Shown one piece after another: positions 1-10,203 of a stretch of 64,000 bases of DNA (positions are counted from its first letter, which is position 1; each line of letters starts with the position of its first letter). This DNA comes from Escherichia sp. ESNIH1 (lineage in GTDB: Bacteria; Pseudomonadota; Gammaproteobacteria; Enterobacterales; Enterobacteriaceae). Under the pieces are notes generated by a model. That model worked only from the letters and a program-made list of their open reading frames with translations, ran no database searches and was not told where the DNA came from. The DNA lies in contig PQKR01000001.1 in the NCBI GenBank assembly GCA_002918705.1, positions 620,001 to 684,000 of the forward strand, written 5' to 3'. A program made the translations under genes and the position numbers.

Positions 1-261
1 CGCCAGCCGCGCCACCACGTAGCCGTCGCCACCGTTATTACCGTGGCCGCAGAGGATCAGCCAGCGGCGAGACTGGGGATACGCCGCGCGCGCTATGCTA
101 AACGCCGCCTCCCCGGCGCGCTGCATCAGCTCAAACAGCGTAATACCCAGGCTATCCGCCGCCTCTTTTTCAGCCTCGCGCAGCGCCTGCGCAGGCCACA
201 CAGAGTGTGGTATAGTGGTACGGTTTTTATTCAGTCTACTTTTCAACGTATGGTCCGTCAT
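1..261 (-). CDS. nnr: NAD(P)H-hydrate repair enzyme Nnr, N-terminal part (runs off the window)
   Basis: Bifunctional enzyme that epimerises and dehydrates damaged NAD(P)H hydrates in the cytoplasm. Only the first 87 codons are present, read leftward off the window edge. The reading starts MTDHT and continues with an HSVWPAQALREAE segment and LCGHGNNGGDGYVVARLA. That is the glycine-rich nucleotide-binding loop of the YjeF_N epimerase domain. The start codon is the complement of 259-261. It shares two bases with the divergent queG start (CATG), so this start is supported by the E. coli arrangement and by the family N terminus. The C-terminal dehydratase domain lies outside the window. Confidence 0.93.
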   Translation of the reverse strand, partial: MTDHTLKSRLNKNRTTIPHSVWPAQALREAEKEAADSLGITLFELMQRAGEAAFSIARAAYPQSRRWLILCGHGNNGGDGYVVARLA

Positions 262-1399
262 GTCACAGCCCCTCGATCTCAATCAGCTAGCGCAAAATAT
301 TAAGCAGTGGGGCACCGAACTGGGGTTTCAACAGGTCGGCATTACCGATACCGATCTCAGCGCCAGTGAACCCAAACTCCAGGCATGGCTGGATAAGCAG
401 TATCATGGCGAAATGGCATGGATGGCGCGTCACGGCATGATGCGCGCCCGGCCGCATGAGCTGTTACCCGGCACGCTGCGGGTGATTAGCGTGCGCATGA
501 ACTACCTGCCAGCCAATGCTGCCTTTGCCAGCACGCTAAAAAATCCTGCGCTCGGTTACGTTAGCCGTTACGCGCTGGGCCGTGACTACCACAAGCTCCT
601 GCGCAATCGCCTCAAAAAACTGGGTGAAACTATCCAGCAGCACTGCGTTTCGCTGAATTTTAGACCCTTTGTCGACTCCGCGCCGCTGCTTGAGCGCCCG
701 CTGGCGGAAAAAGCGGGCCTGGGGTGGACAGGTAAGCACTCACTTATCCTCAACCGCGAGGCGGGCTCGTTCTTTTTCCTCGGCGAGCTGCTGATTGACC
801 TCCCCTTACCGGTCGACAAACCGGTCGAGGAGAACTGCGGAAAGTGCGTGGCCTGCATGACGATCTGTCCGACCGGGGCCATTGTTGAGCCCTATACCGT
901 TGATGCCCGACGCTGCATCTCCTACCTGACGATTGAGCTGGAGGGATCGATTCCTCCCGAATTCCGGCCGCTGATTGGCAACCGCATCTACGGCTGCGAT
1001 GACTGCCAGCTGATCTGCCCGTGGAACCGCTTTTCGCAGCTCACTGACGAAGAGGATTTTAGCCCGCGTAAGGCGCTGCACGCCCCAGAGCTGATCGCGC
1101 TGTTTGGCTGGAGCGAGGCGCATTTTCTGAAGGTCACGGAGGGGTCGGCCATTCGCCGTATCGGTCATCTACGCTGGCTACGAAACGTTGCGGTAGCGCT
1201 GGGTAACGCGCCCTGGGACGAGGCCAATATCCAGGCCCTTGAGCAACGCCGAGGGGAGCACCCACTTCTTGATGAGCACATAGAGTGGGCGATTGCGCAG
1301 CAGATTGAGAAGCGTAACGCCTGCGTGGTGGAGGTACAGCTCCCGCAGAAGTTAAGGCTGGTCAGGGTGATCGAAAAGGGGCTACCGCGGGACGCCTAA
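260..1399 (+). CDS. queG: Epoxyqueuosine reductase QueG
   Basis: Catalyses the last step of queuosine synthesis, reducing epoxyqueuosine to queuosine in tRNA, with cobalamin and two [4Fe-4S] clusters. The protein is 379 aa, the family length, from the ATG at 260 (MSQPLDLNQLAQ). An upstream in-frame ATG at 95 lies inside divergent nnr and is rejected. Cluster ligands are visible as C193/C196/C199/C203 (CGKCVACMTICP) and C246/C249/C253 (CDDCQLICP), and the NRLKKLGE and GLGWTGKHSL segments are typical of the family. It is almost identical to E. coli QueG throughout. Its start codon overlaps that of nnr on the other strand, so the two genes share their upstream control region. Confidence 0.97.
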   Translation: MSQPLDLNQLAQNIKQWGTELGFQQVGITDTDLSASEPKLQAWLDKQYHGEMAWMARHGMMRARPHELLPGTLRVISVRMNYLPANAAFASTLKNPALGYVSRYALGRDYHKLLRNRLKKLGETIQQHCVSLNFRPFVDSAPLLERPLAEKAGLGWTGKHSLILNREAGSFFFLGELLIDLPLPVDKPVEENCGKCVACMTICPTGAIVEPYTVDARRCISYLTIELEGSIPPEFRPLIGNRIYGCDDCQLICPWNRFSQLTDEEDFSPRKALHAPELIALFGWSEAHFLKVTEGSAIRRIGHLRWLRNVAVALGNAPWDEANIQALEQRRGEHPLLDEHIEWAIAQQIEKRNACVVEVQLPQKLRLVRVIEKGLPRDA

Positions 1400-1669
1400 G
1401 CTTTCCACAGGGTGTGCATAAAAATAAAAATCTATTGCGATTCAATACGGAAAAATTCGTCAAGCGATCGCATTAACATTTTGAAATAAAGTTTTATCTA
1501 TAAAATTCATATAGTTATAAATATATTATTTACATTGTTAACATTTAAGCGCAGGGGGAGATTGCGGTGACCTTGTGGATAACTCTGTTTACAAGAATAT
1601 GACAACATCGAAATAAAACGATGCCAGCAGGCGTTTGCGCTGTGGATAATTAATTCAGAAGAGAAAATT
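1400..1669. other. datA: AT-rich DnaA-box cluster, candidate datA locus
   Basis: This gene-free stretch between queG and the tRNA-Gly genes sits where E. coli K-12 has datA, the DnaA-titration locus that stimulates DnaA-ATP hydrolysis. On the minus strand the DnaA consensus TTATCCACA is perfect at 1574-1582 and 1641-1649. TTATGCACA, fitting TTWTNCACA, lies at 1413-1421. A one-mismatch box lies on the plus strand at 1401-1409. The middle (about 1420-1560) is very AT rich. An IHF site, required in E. coli datA, could not be placed with confidence. Seen: the boxes and the position. Inferred: the function. Confidence 0.65.
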
Positions 1670-1745
<76 letters not shown>

Positions 1746-1902
1746 TTAATCTTCGTCTTTCAAGCCGCCGCTGTGTTGGCTGCCTTCACTCACCTTAGTC
1801 ACTTACTTCAGTAAGCTCCTAAGGATTCGTTCAGTTGCCGCCTTGCTGCAACTTGAAATCCTGTGATTAGGATGGTCCGTATCTTACGATACTTTCAAAT
1901 TT

Positions 1903-1978
<76 letters not shown>

Positions 1979-2055
1979 ATATTCTTCGTCTTTCAAGCCG
2001 CCTTGTTGCGACCCAAAATCCAATGAATTTGGATGGTACTGCTAACAACACGTTT

Positions 2056-2131
<76 letters not shown>

Positions 2132-2179
2132 AAACTTGTTGCTGTCGTAACGTGAATTTCTCATCGTTACGGGAGGCGC

Positions 2180-2207
2180 ATTATACGAGAAATCCTTTTA
2201 GCTGCAA
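2180..2207 (-). promoter_or_regulatory. Sigma-70 promoter of the tRNA-Gly operon
   Basis: On the minus strand TTGCAG (-35, complement of 2202-2207) and a perfect TATAAT (-10, complement of 2180-2185) are 16 bases apart. A GC-rich discriminator GCGCCTCCCG follows, the signature of stringently controlled stable-RNA promoters. It lies about 50 bases before the first tRNA-Gly. Confidence 0.85.
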
Positions 2208-2285
2208 CCCCCCTGAAAGCGAATTTTGCGAAATTAAGTTCAACCGCTGCAATATTCGTCACATTGCACATTTTTACATCGGGTC

Positions 2286-2321
2286 GCCTGGCGTAGGCCC
2301 GGCAAGCCTGTGCCGCCGGGC
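2286..2321. repeat. REP element
   Basis: Imperfect palindrome GCCTGGCGTAGGCCCGGCA ... GTGCCGCCGGGC just downstream of orn, of the repetitive extragenic palindrome type seen at several other gene ends in this window. Confidence 0.7.
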
Positions 2322-2328
2322 ATCCTGC

Positions 2329-2874
2329 TTACAGCTTAATAAAATGCTCGCGATAGTAAGCCAGCTCGGCCACGGACTCACGGATATCATCCAGCGCCTG
2401 GTGAGTATTCTGCTTCTTCAGGCCGTTGAGAACGTCCGGCTTCCAGCGCTTAGCCAGCTCTTTCAGGGTGCTAACGTCAAGATAGCGATAGTGGAAGTAG
2501 GCTTCCAGCTCTGGCATATACTTAAACAGGAAGCGACGATCCTGGCCGATGCTGTTGCCGCAGATAGGGGATGTCCCCGCCGGGACCCACTCTTTCAGGA
2601 AGGCGATGGTCGCCAGCTCGGCAGCGCGATCGTCCTGGGTGCTGGCCTTAACCCGCTCCACCAGCCCGCTGCCGGTATGGGTGCGTACGTTCCACTCATC
2701 CATCAGCGCCAGCTGTTCGTCGGACTGATGCACGGCAATCACCGGGCCTTCCGCCAGAATATTCAGGTTGGCATCGGTGACCAGGGTTGCGATCTCAATA
2801 ATGCGATCGCGCTCGGGATCCAGCCCGGTCATCTCAAGATCGATCCAAATCAGGTTGTTTTCATCTGCACTCAT
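2329..2874 (-). CDS. orn: Oligoribonuclease Orn
   Basis: 3'-5' exoribonuclease that degrades 2-5 nt RNA and pGpG to mononucleotides; essential in E. coli. The 181-aa protein starts [23 protein letters not shown]. It carries the DEDDh exonuclease residues in DLEMTG (D12, E14), [11 protein letters not shown] and [10 protein letters not shown]. The start at 2874 gives the exact family length; a longer in-frame extension upstream would run into the rsgA control region. It is divergent from rsgA across 94 bases. A REP element follows the stop. Confidence 0.97.
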   Translation of the reverse strand: MSADENNLIWIDLEMTGLDPERDRIIEIATLVTDANLNILAEGPVIAVHQSDEQLALMDEWNVRTHTGSGLVERVKASTQDDRAAELATIAFLKEWVPAGTSPICGNSIGQDRRFLFKYMPELEAYFHYRYLDVSTLKELAKRWKPDVLNGLKKQNTHQALDDIRESVAELAYYREHFIKL

Positions 2875-2968
2875 GCTATTTTCCACCCATCTCGCACGAC
2901 TATAATTATCTAAATTAGCATCTATCATAGAGGTTTTGCCCACCAGGGGCGACCAGGAGTCAGTACGA

Positions 2969-4021
2969 TTGAGTAAAAATAAACTCTCCAAAGGCCAGCA
3001 GCGCCGTGTGAAAGCAAACCACCAGCGTCGGCTTAAAACGTCTACGGAGAAGGCGGACTACGACGATAACCTGTTTGGCGAGGCCGCCGAAGGGATTGTC
3101 ATTAGCCGTTTTGGTATGCACGCCGACGTTGAAGCCGCCGACGGCGACGTCCACCGCTGCAACATCCGCCGCACCATTCGCTCGCTGGTGACCGGTGACC
3201 GGGTGGTCTGGCGTCCGGGCAAACCTGCCGCTGAAGGCATCAACGTGAAAGGTATCGTTGAGGCGGTGCATGAGCGCACATCGGTACTGACCCGGCCCGA
3301 TTTTTACGACGGTGTAAAACCCATCGCCGCCAATATCGATCAGATCGTCATTGTCTCCGCCATTTTGCCGGAGCTGTCGCTTAACATTATCGACCGCTAT
3401 CTCGTGGCCTGTGAAACGCTGGACGTGGAACCGATCATTGTGCTCAATAAAATCGACCTGCTGGATGATGAAAGCATGGCGTTTGTGAACGAGCAAATGG
3501 ATATCTACCGCCATATTGACTATCGCGTACTGATGGTCTCCAGCCATACCCAGGACGGTTTAAAACCGCTGGAAGAGGCCTTGACCGATCGCATCAGCAT
3601 CTTTGCCGGCCAGTCCGGCGTGGGTAAATCGAGCCTGCTGAACGCCCTGCTGGGCCTCCAGGAGGAGATCCTGACCAACGATGTCTCTGACAACTCGGGG
3701 CTGGGCCAGCACACCACTACGGCGGCGCGGCTCTATCACTTCCCGCACGGCGGAGATGTGATCGACTCACCCGGCGTGCGTGAGTTTGGTCTTTGGCACC
3801 TGGAGCCGGAACAAATCACCCGCGGCTTTGTCGAATTCCACGACTATCTCGGTCACTGTAAATACCGCGACTGCAAGCACGCCAGCGATCCCGGCTGTGC
3901 GATCCGGGAAGCCGTTGACCGAGGTGAGATTGCTGAAACCCGGTTTGAAAACTATCACCGCATTCTGGAGAGCATGGCGCAGGTAAAAACGCGTAAAAGC
4001 TTTTCTGAATCCGACGACTGA
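2969..4021 (+). CDS. rsgA: Ribosome small subunit maturation GTPase RsgA
   Basis: Circularly permuted GTPase that acts late in 30S assembly. At 350 aa it matches E. coli RsgA nearly residue for residue. Domains in order are a basic N-terminal tail and OB fold, then G motifs in permuted order: [13 protein letters not shown] (P-loop) and DSPG. A C-terminal zinc site follows with CKYRDCKH and a later Cys (DPGC). The start is a TTG at 2969 ([13 protein letters not shown]), with CAGGAGT at 2954-2960 as ribosome-binding site. A possible TATAAT -10 box is at 2901-2906. It is followed by psd, 98 bases away. Confidence 0.97.
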   Translation: MSKNKLSKGQQRRVKANHQRRLKTSTEKADYDDNLFGEAAEGIVISRFGMHADVEAADGDVHRCNIRRTIRSLVTGDRVVWRPGKPAAEGINVKGIVEAVHERTSVLTRPDFYDGVKPIAANIDQIVIVSAILPELSLNIIDRYLVACETLDVEPIIVLNKIDLLDDESMAFVNEQMDIYRHIDYRVLMVSSHTQDGLKPLEEALTDRISIFAGQSGVGKSSLLNALLGLQEEILTNDVSDNSGLGQHTTTAARLYHFPHGGDVIDSPGVREFGLWHLEPEQITRGFVEFHDYLGHCKYRDCKHASDPGCAIREAVDRGEIAETRFENYHRILESMAQVKTRKSFSESDD

Positions 4022-4119
4022 CAATTAAGCTGAGCATCGCTAAAATCGTCCCCTTTTTTCAAGGGTCCGCCGCTGCGTTGCGGATCAGGAACGACCAAAA
4101 CACTAGCCTGGAGGCTACC

Positions 4120-5085
4120 TTGTTAGACTCATTTAAACTTTCGCTTCAATATATTCTGCCTAAACTGTGGCTCACTCGCCTCGCGGGCTGGGGCGCAAGC
4201 AAACGCGGGGGATGGCTGACCAAGCTGGTCATCGATCTGTTCGTCAAATACTACAAGGTCAATATGCAGGAGGCGCAGAAGCCGGATACCGCCAGCTATC
4301 GCACCTTTAATGACTTTTTTGTCCGCCCGCTGCGCGACGAAGTCCGCCCGCTGAACACCGATCCCAGCGTGCTGGTGATGCCTGCCGACGGCGTGATCAG
4401 CCAGCTGGGCCGCATCGAAAACGATAAGCTGCTGCAGGCCAAAGGCCATCACTACAGCCTTGAAGCCCTGCTGGCCGGTAACTACCTGCTGGCGGACAAG
4501 TTCCGCGACGGCAGCTTCGCGACCACCTATCTGTCGCCGCGCGACTATCACCGCGTCCACATGCCTTGCAACGGCATCCTGCGCGAGATGATCTACGTCC
4601 CGGGCGATCTCTTCTCGGTCAACCACCTGACTGCGCGCAACGTGCCGAACCTGTTCGCCCGTAACGAGCGCGTGATCTGCGTATTTGATACTGAATTCGG
4701 TCCGATGGCGCAAATTCTGGTTGGTGCGACCATTGTTGGCAGCATCGAAACCGTCTGGGCGGGCACCATCACGCCGCCGCGCGAAGGCATTATCAAACGC
4801 TGGACGTGGCCGGAAGGTGAGAGCGAAGGTGCTGTGGCGCTGCTGAAGGGCCAGGAGATGGGTCGCTTTAAGCTCGGCTCAACGGTGATCAACCTCTTCG
4901 CACCGGGCAGCGTCGCGCTGGCAGAACATTTAGAGAGCCTGTCAGTGACTAAAATCGGCGAGCCGCTGGCTTACTCTACCGAGGCCGTTGCCCCGGACGT
5001 CACCCCTACCCCGCTGCCGCAGGAAGAGATTGACGCCGAGCACGACGCCAACCCGCTGGTAGACGACAACAAAGACCCGGTCTGA
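4120..5085 (+). CDS. psd: Phosphatidylserine decarboxylase proenzyme
   Basis: Makes phosphatidylethanolamine from phosphatidylserine at the inner membrane. The 321-aa proenzyme starts at a TTG ([15 protein letters not shown]) with CTGGAGG at 4108-4114 as ribosome-binding site; the same non-ATG start is used by the family. The self-cleavage motif LGST is visible with the serine at residue 254, which becomes the pyruvoyl group of the alpha chain. The [10 protein letters not shown] and DLFSVNHLT segments are conserved. mscM follows 35 bases later, so the two are probably co-transcribed as in E. coli, where psd-mscM responds to CpxR and sigma-E. No such sites were located here. Confidence 0.97.
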   Translation: MLDSFKLSLQYILPKLWLTRLAGWGASKRGGWLTKLVIDLFVKYYKVNMQEAQKPDTASYRTFNDFFVRPLRDEVRPLNTDPSVLVMPADGVISQLGRIENDKLLQAKGHHYSLEALLAGNYLLADKFRDGSFATTYLSPRDYHRVHMPCNGILREMIYVPGDLFSVNHLTARNVPNLFARNERVICVFDTEFGPMAQILVGATIVGSIETVWAGTITPPREGIIKRWTWPEGESEGAVALLKGQEMGRFKLGSTVINLFAPGSVALAEHLESLSVTKIGEPLAYSTEAVAPDVTPTPLPQEEIDAEHDANPLVDDNKDPV

Positions 5086-5120
5086 TCTAACAAAGGTTTA
5101 CTTTACAAAGGTATAGCAAC

Positions 5121-8100
5121 GTGCGCCTGATTATCGCATTTCTGATGGCCTGGTGCCTCAGCGCGGGGGCGTACGCTGCGACGATCCCCGACGCCAAACA
5201 GATCACCCAGGAGCTGGAGCAGGCTAAAGCGGCCGCCGCCTCACCCGAGCAGGCGGAAACCGTGGAGGCGCTCCAGTCCGCGCTGAACGCCCTTGAGGAG
5301 CGTAACGGCTCCCTTGAGCGCGCCAAACAGTATCAGCAGGTCATCGACGATTTCCCCAAACTCTCCCAGACCCTGCGTGCCCAGCTCAACGGCCTGCGCG
5401 ACGAACCGAAAGCCGTTCCGGCGGGTATTACCACCGATGCGCTGAACCAGGAGATCCTCCAGGTGAGCAGCCAGCTGCTGGAAAAGACGCGTCAGGCCCA
5501 GCAGGAGCAGGAGCGCGCCCGGGAGATCAACGACTCCTTAAGCCAGCTTCCGCAGCAGCAGACCGACGCCCGCCGTCAGCTAAGCGAGGTAGAGCGCCGC
5601 ATCGGTACCCAGACCGGCACCACCTCGCTGGCCCAGGCGCAGACCCTGAGCGCGCAGGCCAACTCTGCCAAGCTCAAGGCTCAGGTTGATGAACTGGAGC
5701 TGGCCCAGCTGTCGGCGAACAACCGCCAGGAGCTGGCACGGATGCGATCCGAGCTGGCCCAGAAGCAGGCCCAGCAGCTGGATACCTATCTGCAGGCCCT
5801 GCGTAACCATCTCAACAGCCAGCGCCAGCGCGAGGCCGAGCAGGCGCTGGAGAGCACCGAGCTGCTGGCGGAGAACAGCGCCAACCTGCCCTCGGGCATT
5901 GTTGACCAGTTCAAAATCAACCGCGAGCTGTCGCAGGCGCTTAACCAGCAGGCCCAGCGGATGGATCTGGTTGCCTCCCAGCAGCGGCAGGCAACCGGCC
6001 AGACGTTGCAGGTACGCCAGGCCCTGAATACGCTGCGCGAGCAGTCCCAGTGGCTGGGGGTCTCCAACATGCTCGGCGATGCGCTGCGCGCGCAGGTGGC
6101 CCGGTTGCCGGAGATGCCGAAGCCGCAGCAGCTGGATACCGAGATGGCCCAGCTGCGGGTGCACCGCATGCACTATGAGGATCTGCTCAACAAGCAGCCT
6201 CAGCTGCGCCAGATCCGCCAGACGGACGGCCAGCCGCTAACCGCCGAGCAGAGCCGTATTCTGGAGGCGCAGCTGCGCACCCAGCGCGAGCTGCTCACCT
6301 CTCTGCTGCAGGGGGGCGACACGCTGATCCTTGAGCTGACCAAGCTGAAGGTCTCCAACAGCCAGCTTGAGGATGCGCTGAAAGAGGTGAACGAAGCCAC
6401 CCACCGCTATCTCTTCTGGACCGCCGACGTCAGCCCGATGACGCTCAGCTGGCCGATTGAGATTGTGCAGGATCTGCGTCGCCTCATCTCGCTGGATACC
6501 GTTAACCAGCTCGGCAAGGCAACCATGATGATGCTGACCAGCAAGGAGACGCTGCTGCCGCTGTTTGCCGCGCTGGTGCTGGTGGGCTTCAGCGTCTACT
6601 CCCGCAAGCACTTCACCCGCTTCCTGGAGCGCTCCAGCGCGAAAGTAGGCAAGGTGACGCAGGATCACTTCTGGCTCACGCTGCGCACGGTGTTCTGGTC
6701 GATCCTTGTGGCCTCCCCGCTGCCGGTGCTGTGGGCAACGCTCGGCTACGGCTTGCGATCCGCCTGGCCCTACCCGCTGGCGGTGGCGATTGGCGATGGT
6801 GTTACCGCCACCGTGCCGCTGCTGTGGGTGGTGATGATCTGCGCCACCTTCGCTCGCCCGACCGGACTGTTTGTTGCTCACTTTGGCTGGCCGCGCAGTC
6901 GGGTCGCACGCGGCCTGCGCTCCTACCTGATGAGCATCGGCCTGATCGTGCCGCTGATAATGGCGCTGATCATGTTTGATAACCTCAACGACCGCGAATT
7001 CTCCGGCTCCCTTGGCCGTCTCTGCTTTATGCTCATCTGCGGCGCGCTGGCCGTGGTCACGCTGAGCCTGAAACGCGCCGGGATCCCGCTCTATGTCGAT
7101 AAGACCGGCAGCGGCGACAACATGGTTAACCGCATGCTCTGGAACCTGCTGCTGAGCGCCCCGCTGGCGGCGATGCTGGCGGCAGCCGTGGGTTATCTGG
7201 CGACTGCCCAGGCGCTGCTGGCCCGGCTGGAGACCTCGGTAGCGATCTGGTTCCTGCTGCTGGTGGTCTATCACGTCATCCGCCGCTGGATGCTGATCCA
7301 GCGCCGCCGTCTGGCCTTTGACCGTGCAAGACACCGCCGGGCAGAGATTCTGGCCCAGCGCGCCCGTGGCGAGGAGGAGCAGGCCCACTCCACCAGCACG
7401 GAGGGCGTGGTAGAGGTAGATGAAAGCGAGCTGGATCTCGATGCCATTAGCGCCCAGTCGCTGCGGCTGGTGCGCTCGATTCTGATGCTCATCGCCCTGC
7501 TCTCGGTGATTGTGCTGTGGTCCGAGATCCACTCGGCGTTTGGTTTCCTGGAGAATATCTCCCTCTGGGACGTTACCTCGACGGTACAGGGCGTCGAGAG
7601 CCTGGAGCCGATCACCCTCGGCGCGGTGCTGATCGCCATTCTGGTATTTATCATCACCACCCAGCTGGTGCGTCATCTGCCTGCCCTGCTGGAGCTGGCG
7701 CTGCTCCAGCACCTCGACCTGACGCCGGGAACGGGCTATGCCATCACCACCATCACCAAATATCTGCTGATGCTGTTCGGTGGCCTGGTGGGCTTCTCTA
7801 TGATCGGTATCGAGTGGTCAAAACTGCAGTGGCTGGTCGCGGCGCTCGGTGTGGGATTAGGCTTTGGTTTACAAGAGATCTTCGCCAACTTTATCTCTGG
7901 CCTGATCATCCTGTTTGAGAAGCCGATCCGCATTGGCGATACCGTGACCATTCGCGATCTCACCGGTAGCGTAACGAAGATCAACACCCGCGCCACCACC
8001 ATTAGTGACTGGGACCGTAAAGAGATCATCGTGCCGAATAAGGCGTTTATCACCGAGCAGTTTATCAACTGGTCGCTGTCGGATTCGGTGACGCGTGTGG

Positions 8101-8453
8101 TGCTTACCGTACCTGCGCCCTCCGATGCCAACAGCGAAGAGGTGACTCAGTTGCTCTACACCGCCGCTGAGCGCTGCTCGCTGGTGATCGATAACCCACC
8201 GCCGGAGGTCTTCCTGGTGGATCTACAGCAGGGTATCCAGCTTTTTGAGCTACGTATCTACGCCGCTGAGATGGGCCACCGCATGCCGCTGCGTCACGAG
8301 ATCCATCAGCTGATCCTGCAGGGCTTCCGCGAGCACGGCATCGACCTGCCGTTCCCGCCGTTCCAGATGCGACTGGAGTCGCTCGACGGCAAACGCACCG
8401 CCAGAACGCTAAGCTCTGCCGGACGCAGTCAGCGTCCATCGGGCAGTCTGTAA
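5121..8453 (+). CDS. mscM: Miniconductance mechanosensitive channel MscM (YjeP)
   Basis: Large MscS-family channel of the inner membrane, released by hypo-osmotic shock. It is 1110 aa (E. coli 1107) and starts at GTG 5121. The order is a signal peptide (MRLIIAFLMAWCLSAGAYA), then a glutamine/leucine-rich coiled-coil periplasmic domain to about residue 470. Roughly eleven membrane segments follow, with the MscS pore and beta domain near the C terminus (GVGLGFGLQEIFANFISGL, then EKPIRIGDTVTI). The GTG start is supported by the signal peptide. It sits 35 bases behind psd and ends at a strong terminator. Confidence 0.96.
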   Translation: MRLIIAFLMAWCLSAGAYAATIPDAKQITQELEQAKAAAASPEQAETVEALQSALNALEERNGSLERAKQYQQVIDDFPKLSQTLRAQLNGLRDEPKAVPAGITTDALNQEILQVSSQLLEKTRQAQQEQERAREINDSLSQLPQQQTDARRQLSEVERRIGTQTGTTSLAQAQTLSAQANSAKLKAQVDELELAQLSANNRQELARMRSELAQKQAQQLDTYLQALRNHLNSQRQREAEQALESTELLAENSANLPSGIVDQFKINRELSQALNQQAQRMDLVASQQRQATGQTLQVRQALNTLREQSQWLGVSNMLGDALRAQVARLPEMPKPQQLDTEMAQLRVHRMHYEDLLNKQPQLRQIRQTDGQPLTAEQSRILEAQLRTQRELLTSLLQGGDTLILELTKLKVSNSQLEDALKEVNEATHRYLFWTADVSPMTLSWPIEIVQDLRRLISLDTVNQLGKATMMMLTSKETLLPLFAALVLVGFSVYSRKHFTRFLERSSAKVGKVTQDHFWLTLRTVFWSILVASPLPVLWATLGYGLRSAWPYPLAVAIGDGVTATVPLLWVVMICATFARPTGLFVAHFGWPRSRVARGLRSYLMSIGLIVPLIMALIMFDNLNDREFSGSLGRLCFMLICGALAVVTLSLKRAGIPLYVDKTGSGDNMVNRMLWNLLLSAPLAAMLAAAVGYLATAQALLARLETSVAIWFLLLVVYHVIRRWMLIQRRRLAFDRARHRRAEILAQRARGEEEQAHSTSTEGVVEVDESELDLDAISAQSLRLVRSILMLIALLSVIVLWSEIHSAFGFLENISLWDVTSTVQGVESLEPITLGAVLIAILVFIITTQLVRHLPALLELALLQHLDLTPGTGYAITTITKYLLMLFGGLVGFSMIGIEWSKLQWLVAALGVGLGFGLQEIFANFISGLIILFEKPIRIGDTVTIRDLTGSVTKINTRATTISDWDRKEIIVPNKAFITEQFINWSLSDSVTRVVLTVPAPSDANSEEVTQLLYTAAERCSLVIDNPPPEVFLVDLQQGIQLFELRIYAAEMGHRMPLRHEIHQLILQGFREHGIDLPFPPFQMRLESLDGKRTARTLSSAGRSQRPSGSL

Positions 8454-8460
8454 GCACCAC

Positions 8461-8490
8461 GCCGCAGCGTAACCGCTGCGGCGTTTTTTT
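8461..8490 (+). terminator. Rho-independent terminator after mscM
   Basis: GCCGCAGCG-TAAC-CGCTGCGGC followed by GTTTTTTT. The hairpin abuts the end of convergent yjeM, so it lies between the two gene ends. Confidence 0.9.
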
Positions 8491-10003
8491 AGCGAGTTGA
8501 CAACCCACCCACGCGGCTGATGCGCCGCTGATAGCGCTCATAAATCCCCAGCGCCAGCAGCGAGAAGAAGATCGGCCCGCCCGCCATCCACAGGGCGCTG
8601 CTCAAATCCCCTTTCTCAATCACCGGCTCAATAACCGTAAAGATATTGGCGAAAGCCACCAGCAGCACCACCACACTGGTCATCACCAGCGTCGTACTGC
8701 GGGATTTGAAAATCACAAAGGGCCGATGCAGATCGGCTTTAGCCTTAAAGAAGGGAAACGCCAGCGCCAGGAAGAGGTACGGCAGCGTCATGGAGACGTT
8801 CGCCATCAGCGTTACTTTGTTATAAAACGCCGATGCGGTGCCGCCGCCAAATGAGACCAGCAGAATGATCAGGCTCACCAGCAGGCACTGCAGCCACATT
8901 GACGTCTCAGGCATGCCGCTCTTATTCAAACGGGTCATGGGCGCGGGCCACATCTCCTTTGGCGTCCCCTGGACAATCGCCTTTAGCGGGGAGTAGATCA
9001 GGGTAAAGAATGCCCCGGTATAGGCAAGGAACATCGACAGGCCGGTTATTCTGGCAAACCAGACGCCGGTCAGGCTAGCTGCCTCAGGCGACAGATGCAG
9101 CGCGTTGCCCAGCGTTGCGCCCAGGCTCTCCATCAGTACGTAGGTAATGTTACCGAGGTTGGTCGAATCGGTGCTTAACACCTGCTGCCAGTTGGTGCTG
9201 ACGCCCCACAGAATGATGGCAAGGGAGTAACCAATGGAGATAACAATCGCGGCAAAGATGATGCCCTTAGCGAAGTTTTTCTCGGGGTTTTCGGTCTTAT
9301 CCACCAGGCCGCCTACTGCCTCAATGCCGCCGTAGGCGAACAGGGCAAAAACCATAAACGACAGCATGGAGAGATCGGAGTGGTAGCCTGGGTTCGGTGA
9401 GGCGGTGAAGTTGATCGCCTCGGCAAAATGTCCGCCGTTGAGGAGTAAAATAGCGATGCTGGCAAGAAGCAGCACCAGGTTGAGACACATCACGGCAATC
9501 CCGCCGACGGCGATCACTTTGGCAATTTTATTAATACCTTTTGCCGCCACAAAGGTGACTACGACCATCCAGACGACGGCCAGAATACCTACCACCTGAG
9601 TGGGCTGCAGGCCAGCGACATGCCAGCGCTGCGTCATATCTGCACCCACGATAAACGTGGAGAAGGGAACCCACACCTTCGCGGCGGTGCTGACCATCCA
9701 GATAACGTACGATGAAAACCACATAAAGGTGCCGATAAAGGCGTAGCGTGGGCCGACGCTGTTCTCCATCCACGAGTAGATGCCGCCCTCCTCTTTACGG
9801 TAGGCGGCGCCCATCTCAGCCATCATCAAGGCAAAGGGAATGAAGAAGAACAGAGCTGCAAAGATATACCAGGGTGTGGCGCTGTGCCCCATCAGGTAAA
9901 ACGCACTGGCGCTGTTAGCGAAGCCAAAAACCGATGTAAATATCATGAGAACAAGCCCCATCAGGCTCATCTTTTTAAGATTGTCGCTCATAGATCTATC
10001 CAT
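8489..10003 (-). CDS. yjeM: Inner-membrane APC-family transporter YjeM
   Basis: Putative amino-acid transporter of the glutamate:GABA antiporter branch of the APC superfamily; substrate unknown. About 504 aa with some twelve hydrophobic segments. FTSVFGFANSASAFYLMG at the N terminus and EMGAAYRKEEGGIYSWMENSVG are family-conserved blocks. The chosen start gives MDRSMSDNLKKMSL, analogous to the E. coli MPRMSHTIKKMSL. A start four codons later (9991) is equally possible. It is convergent with mscM and shares its terminator region. Confidence 0.93.
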   Translation of the reverse strand: MDRSMSDNLKKMSLMGLVLMIFTSVFGFANSASAFYLMGHSATPWYIFAALFFFIPFALMMAEMGAAYRKEEGGIYSWMENSVGPRYAFIGTFMWFSSYVIWMVSTAAKVWVPFSTFIVGADMTQRWHVAGLQPTQVVGILAVVWMVVVTFVAAKGINKIAKVIAVGGIAVMCLNLVLLLASIAILLLNGGHFAEAINFTASPNPGYHSDLSMLSFMVFALFAYGGIEAVGGLVDKTENPEKNFAKGIIFAAIVISIGYSLAIILWGVSTNWQQVLSTDSTNLGNITYVLMESLGATLGNALHLSPEAASLTGVWFARITGLSMFLAYTGAFFTLIYSPLKAIVQGTPKEMWPAPMTRLNKSGMPETSMWLQCLLVSLIILLVSFGGGTASAFYNKVTLMANVSMTLPYLFLALAFPFFKAKADLHRPFVIFKSRSTTLVMTSVVVLLVAFANIFTVIEPVIEKGDLSSALWMAGGPIFFSLLALGIYERYQRRISRVGGLSTR

Positions 10004-10170
10004 GTTGTCTGGTGAAAGAGAGAGGGTAAAAAAATTACCCAAACGAACGGCTGGATAGTAACAAAGCGGTAGGTTTAAATTGTGACTTCAGGAGGGAAAG
10101 CAAAAGATGAAGCGGGCAATTAGCACAAAAAGTAATATTTTATTTTACACCATCTCGGTACAACAGGAGG

Positions 10171-10197
10171 CCGGGCAAGCAGCACGCCGCCCGGCAG
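10171..10197 (-). repeat. REP-like hairpin between yjeM and epmA
   Basis: GGCCGGGC-aagcagcac-GCCGCCCGGC immediately downstream of the epmA stop. No clear T-run follows. It may stabilise the epmA transcript 3' end. Confidence 0.55.
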
Positions 10198-10203
10198 TAA
10201 CAA

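Noticed and set aside
6237..7712. 491-codon open frame on the minus strand inside mscM
   Set aside because: Antisense shadow of a GC-rich gene; composition (Gln, His, Arg rich) and lack of any domain show it is not a protein.
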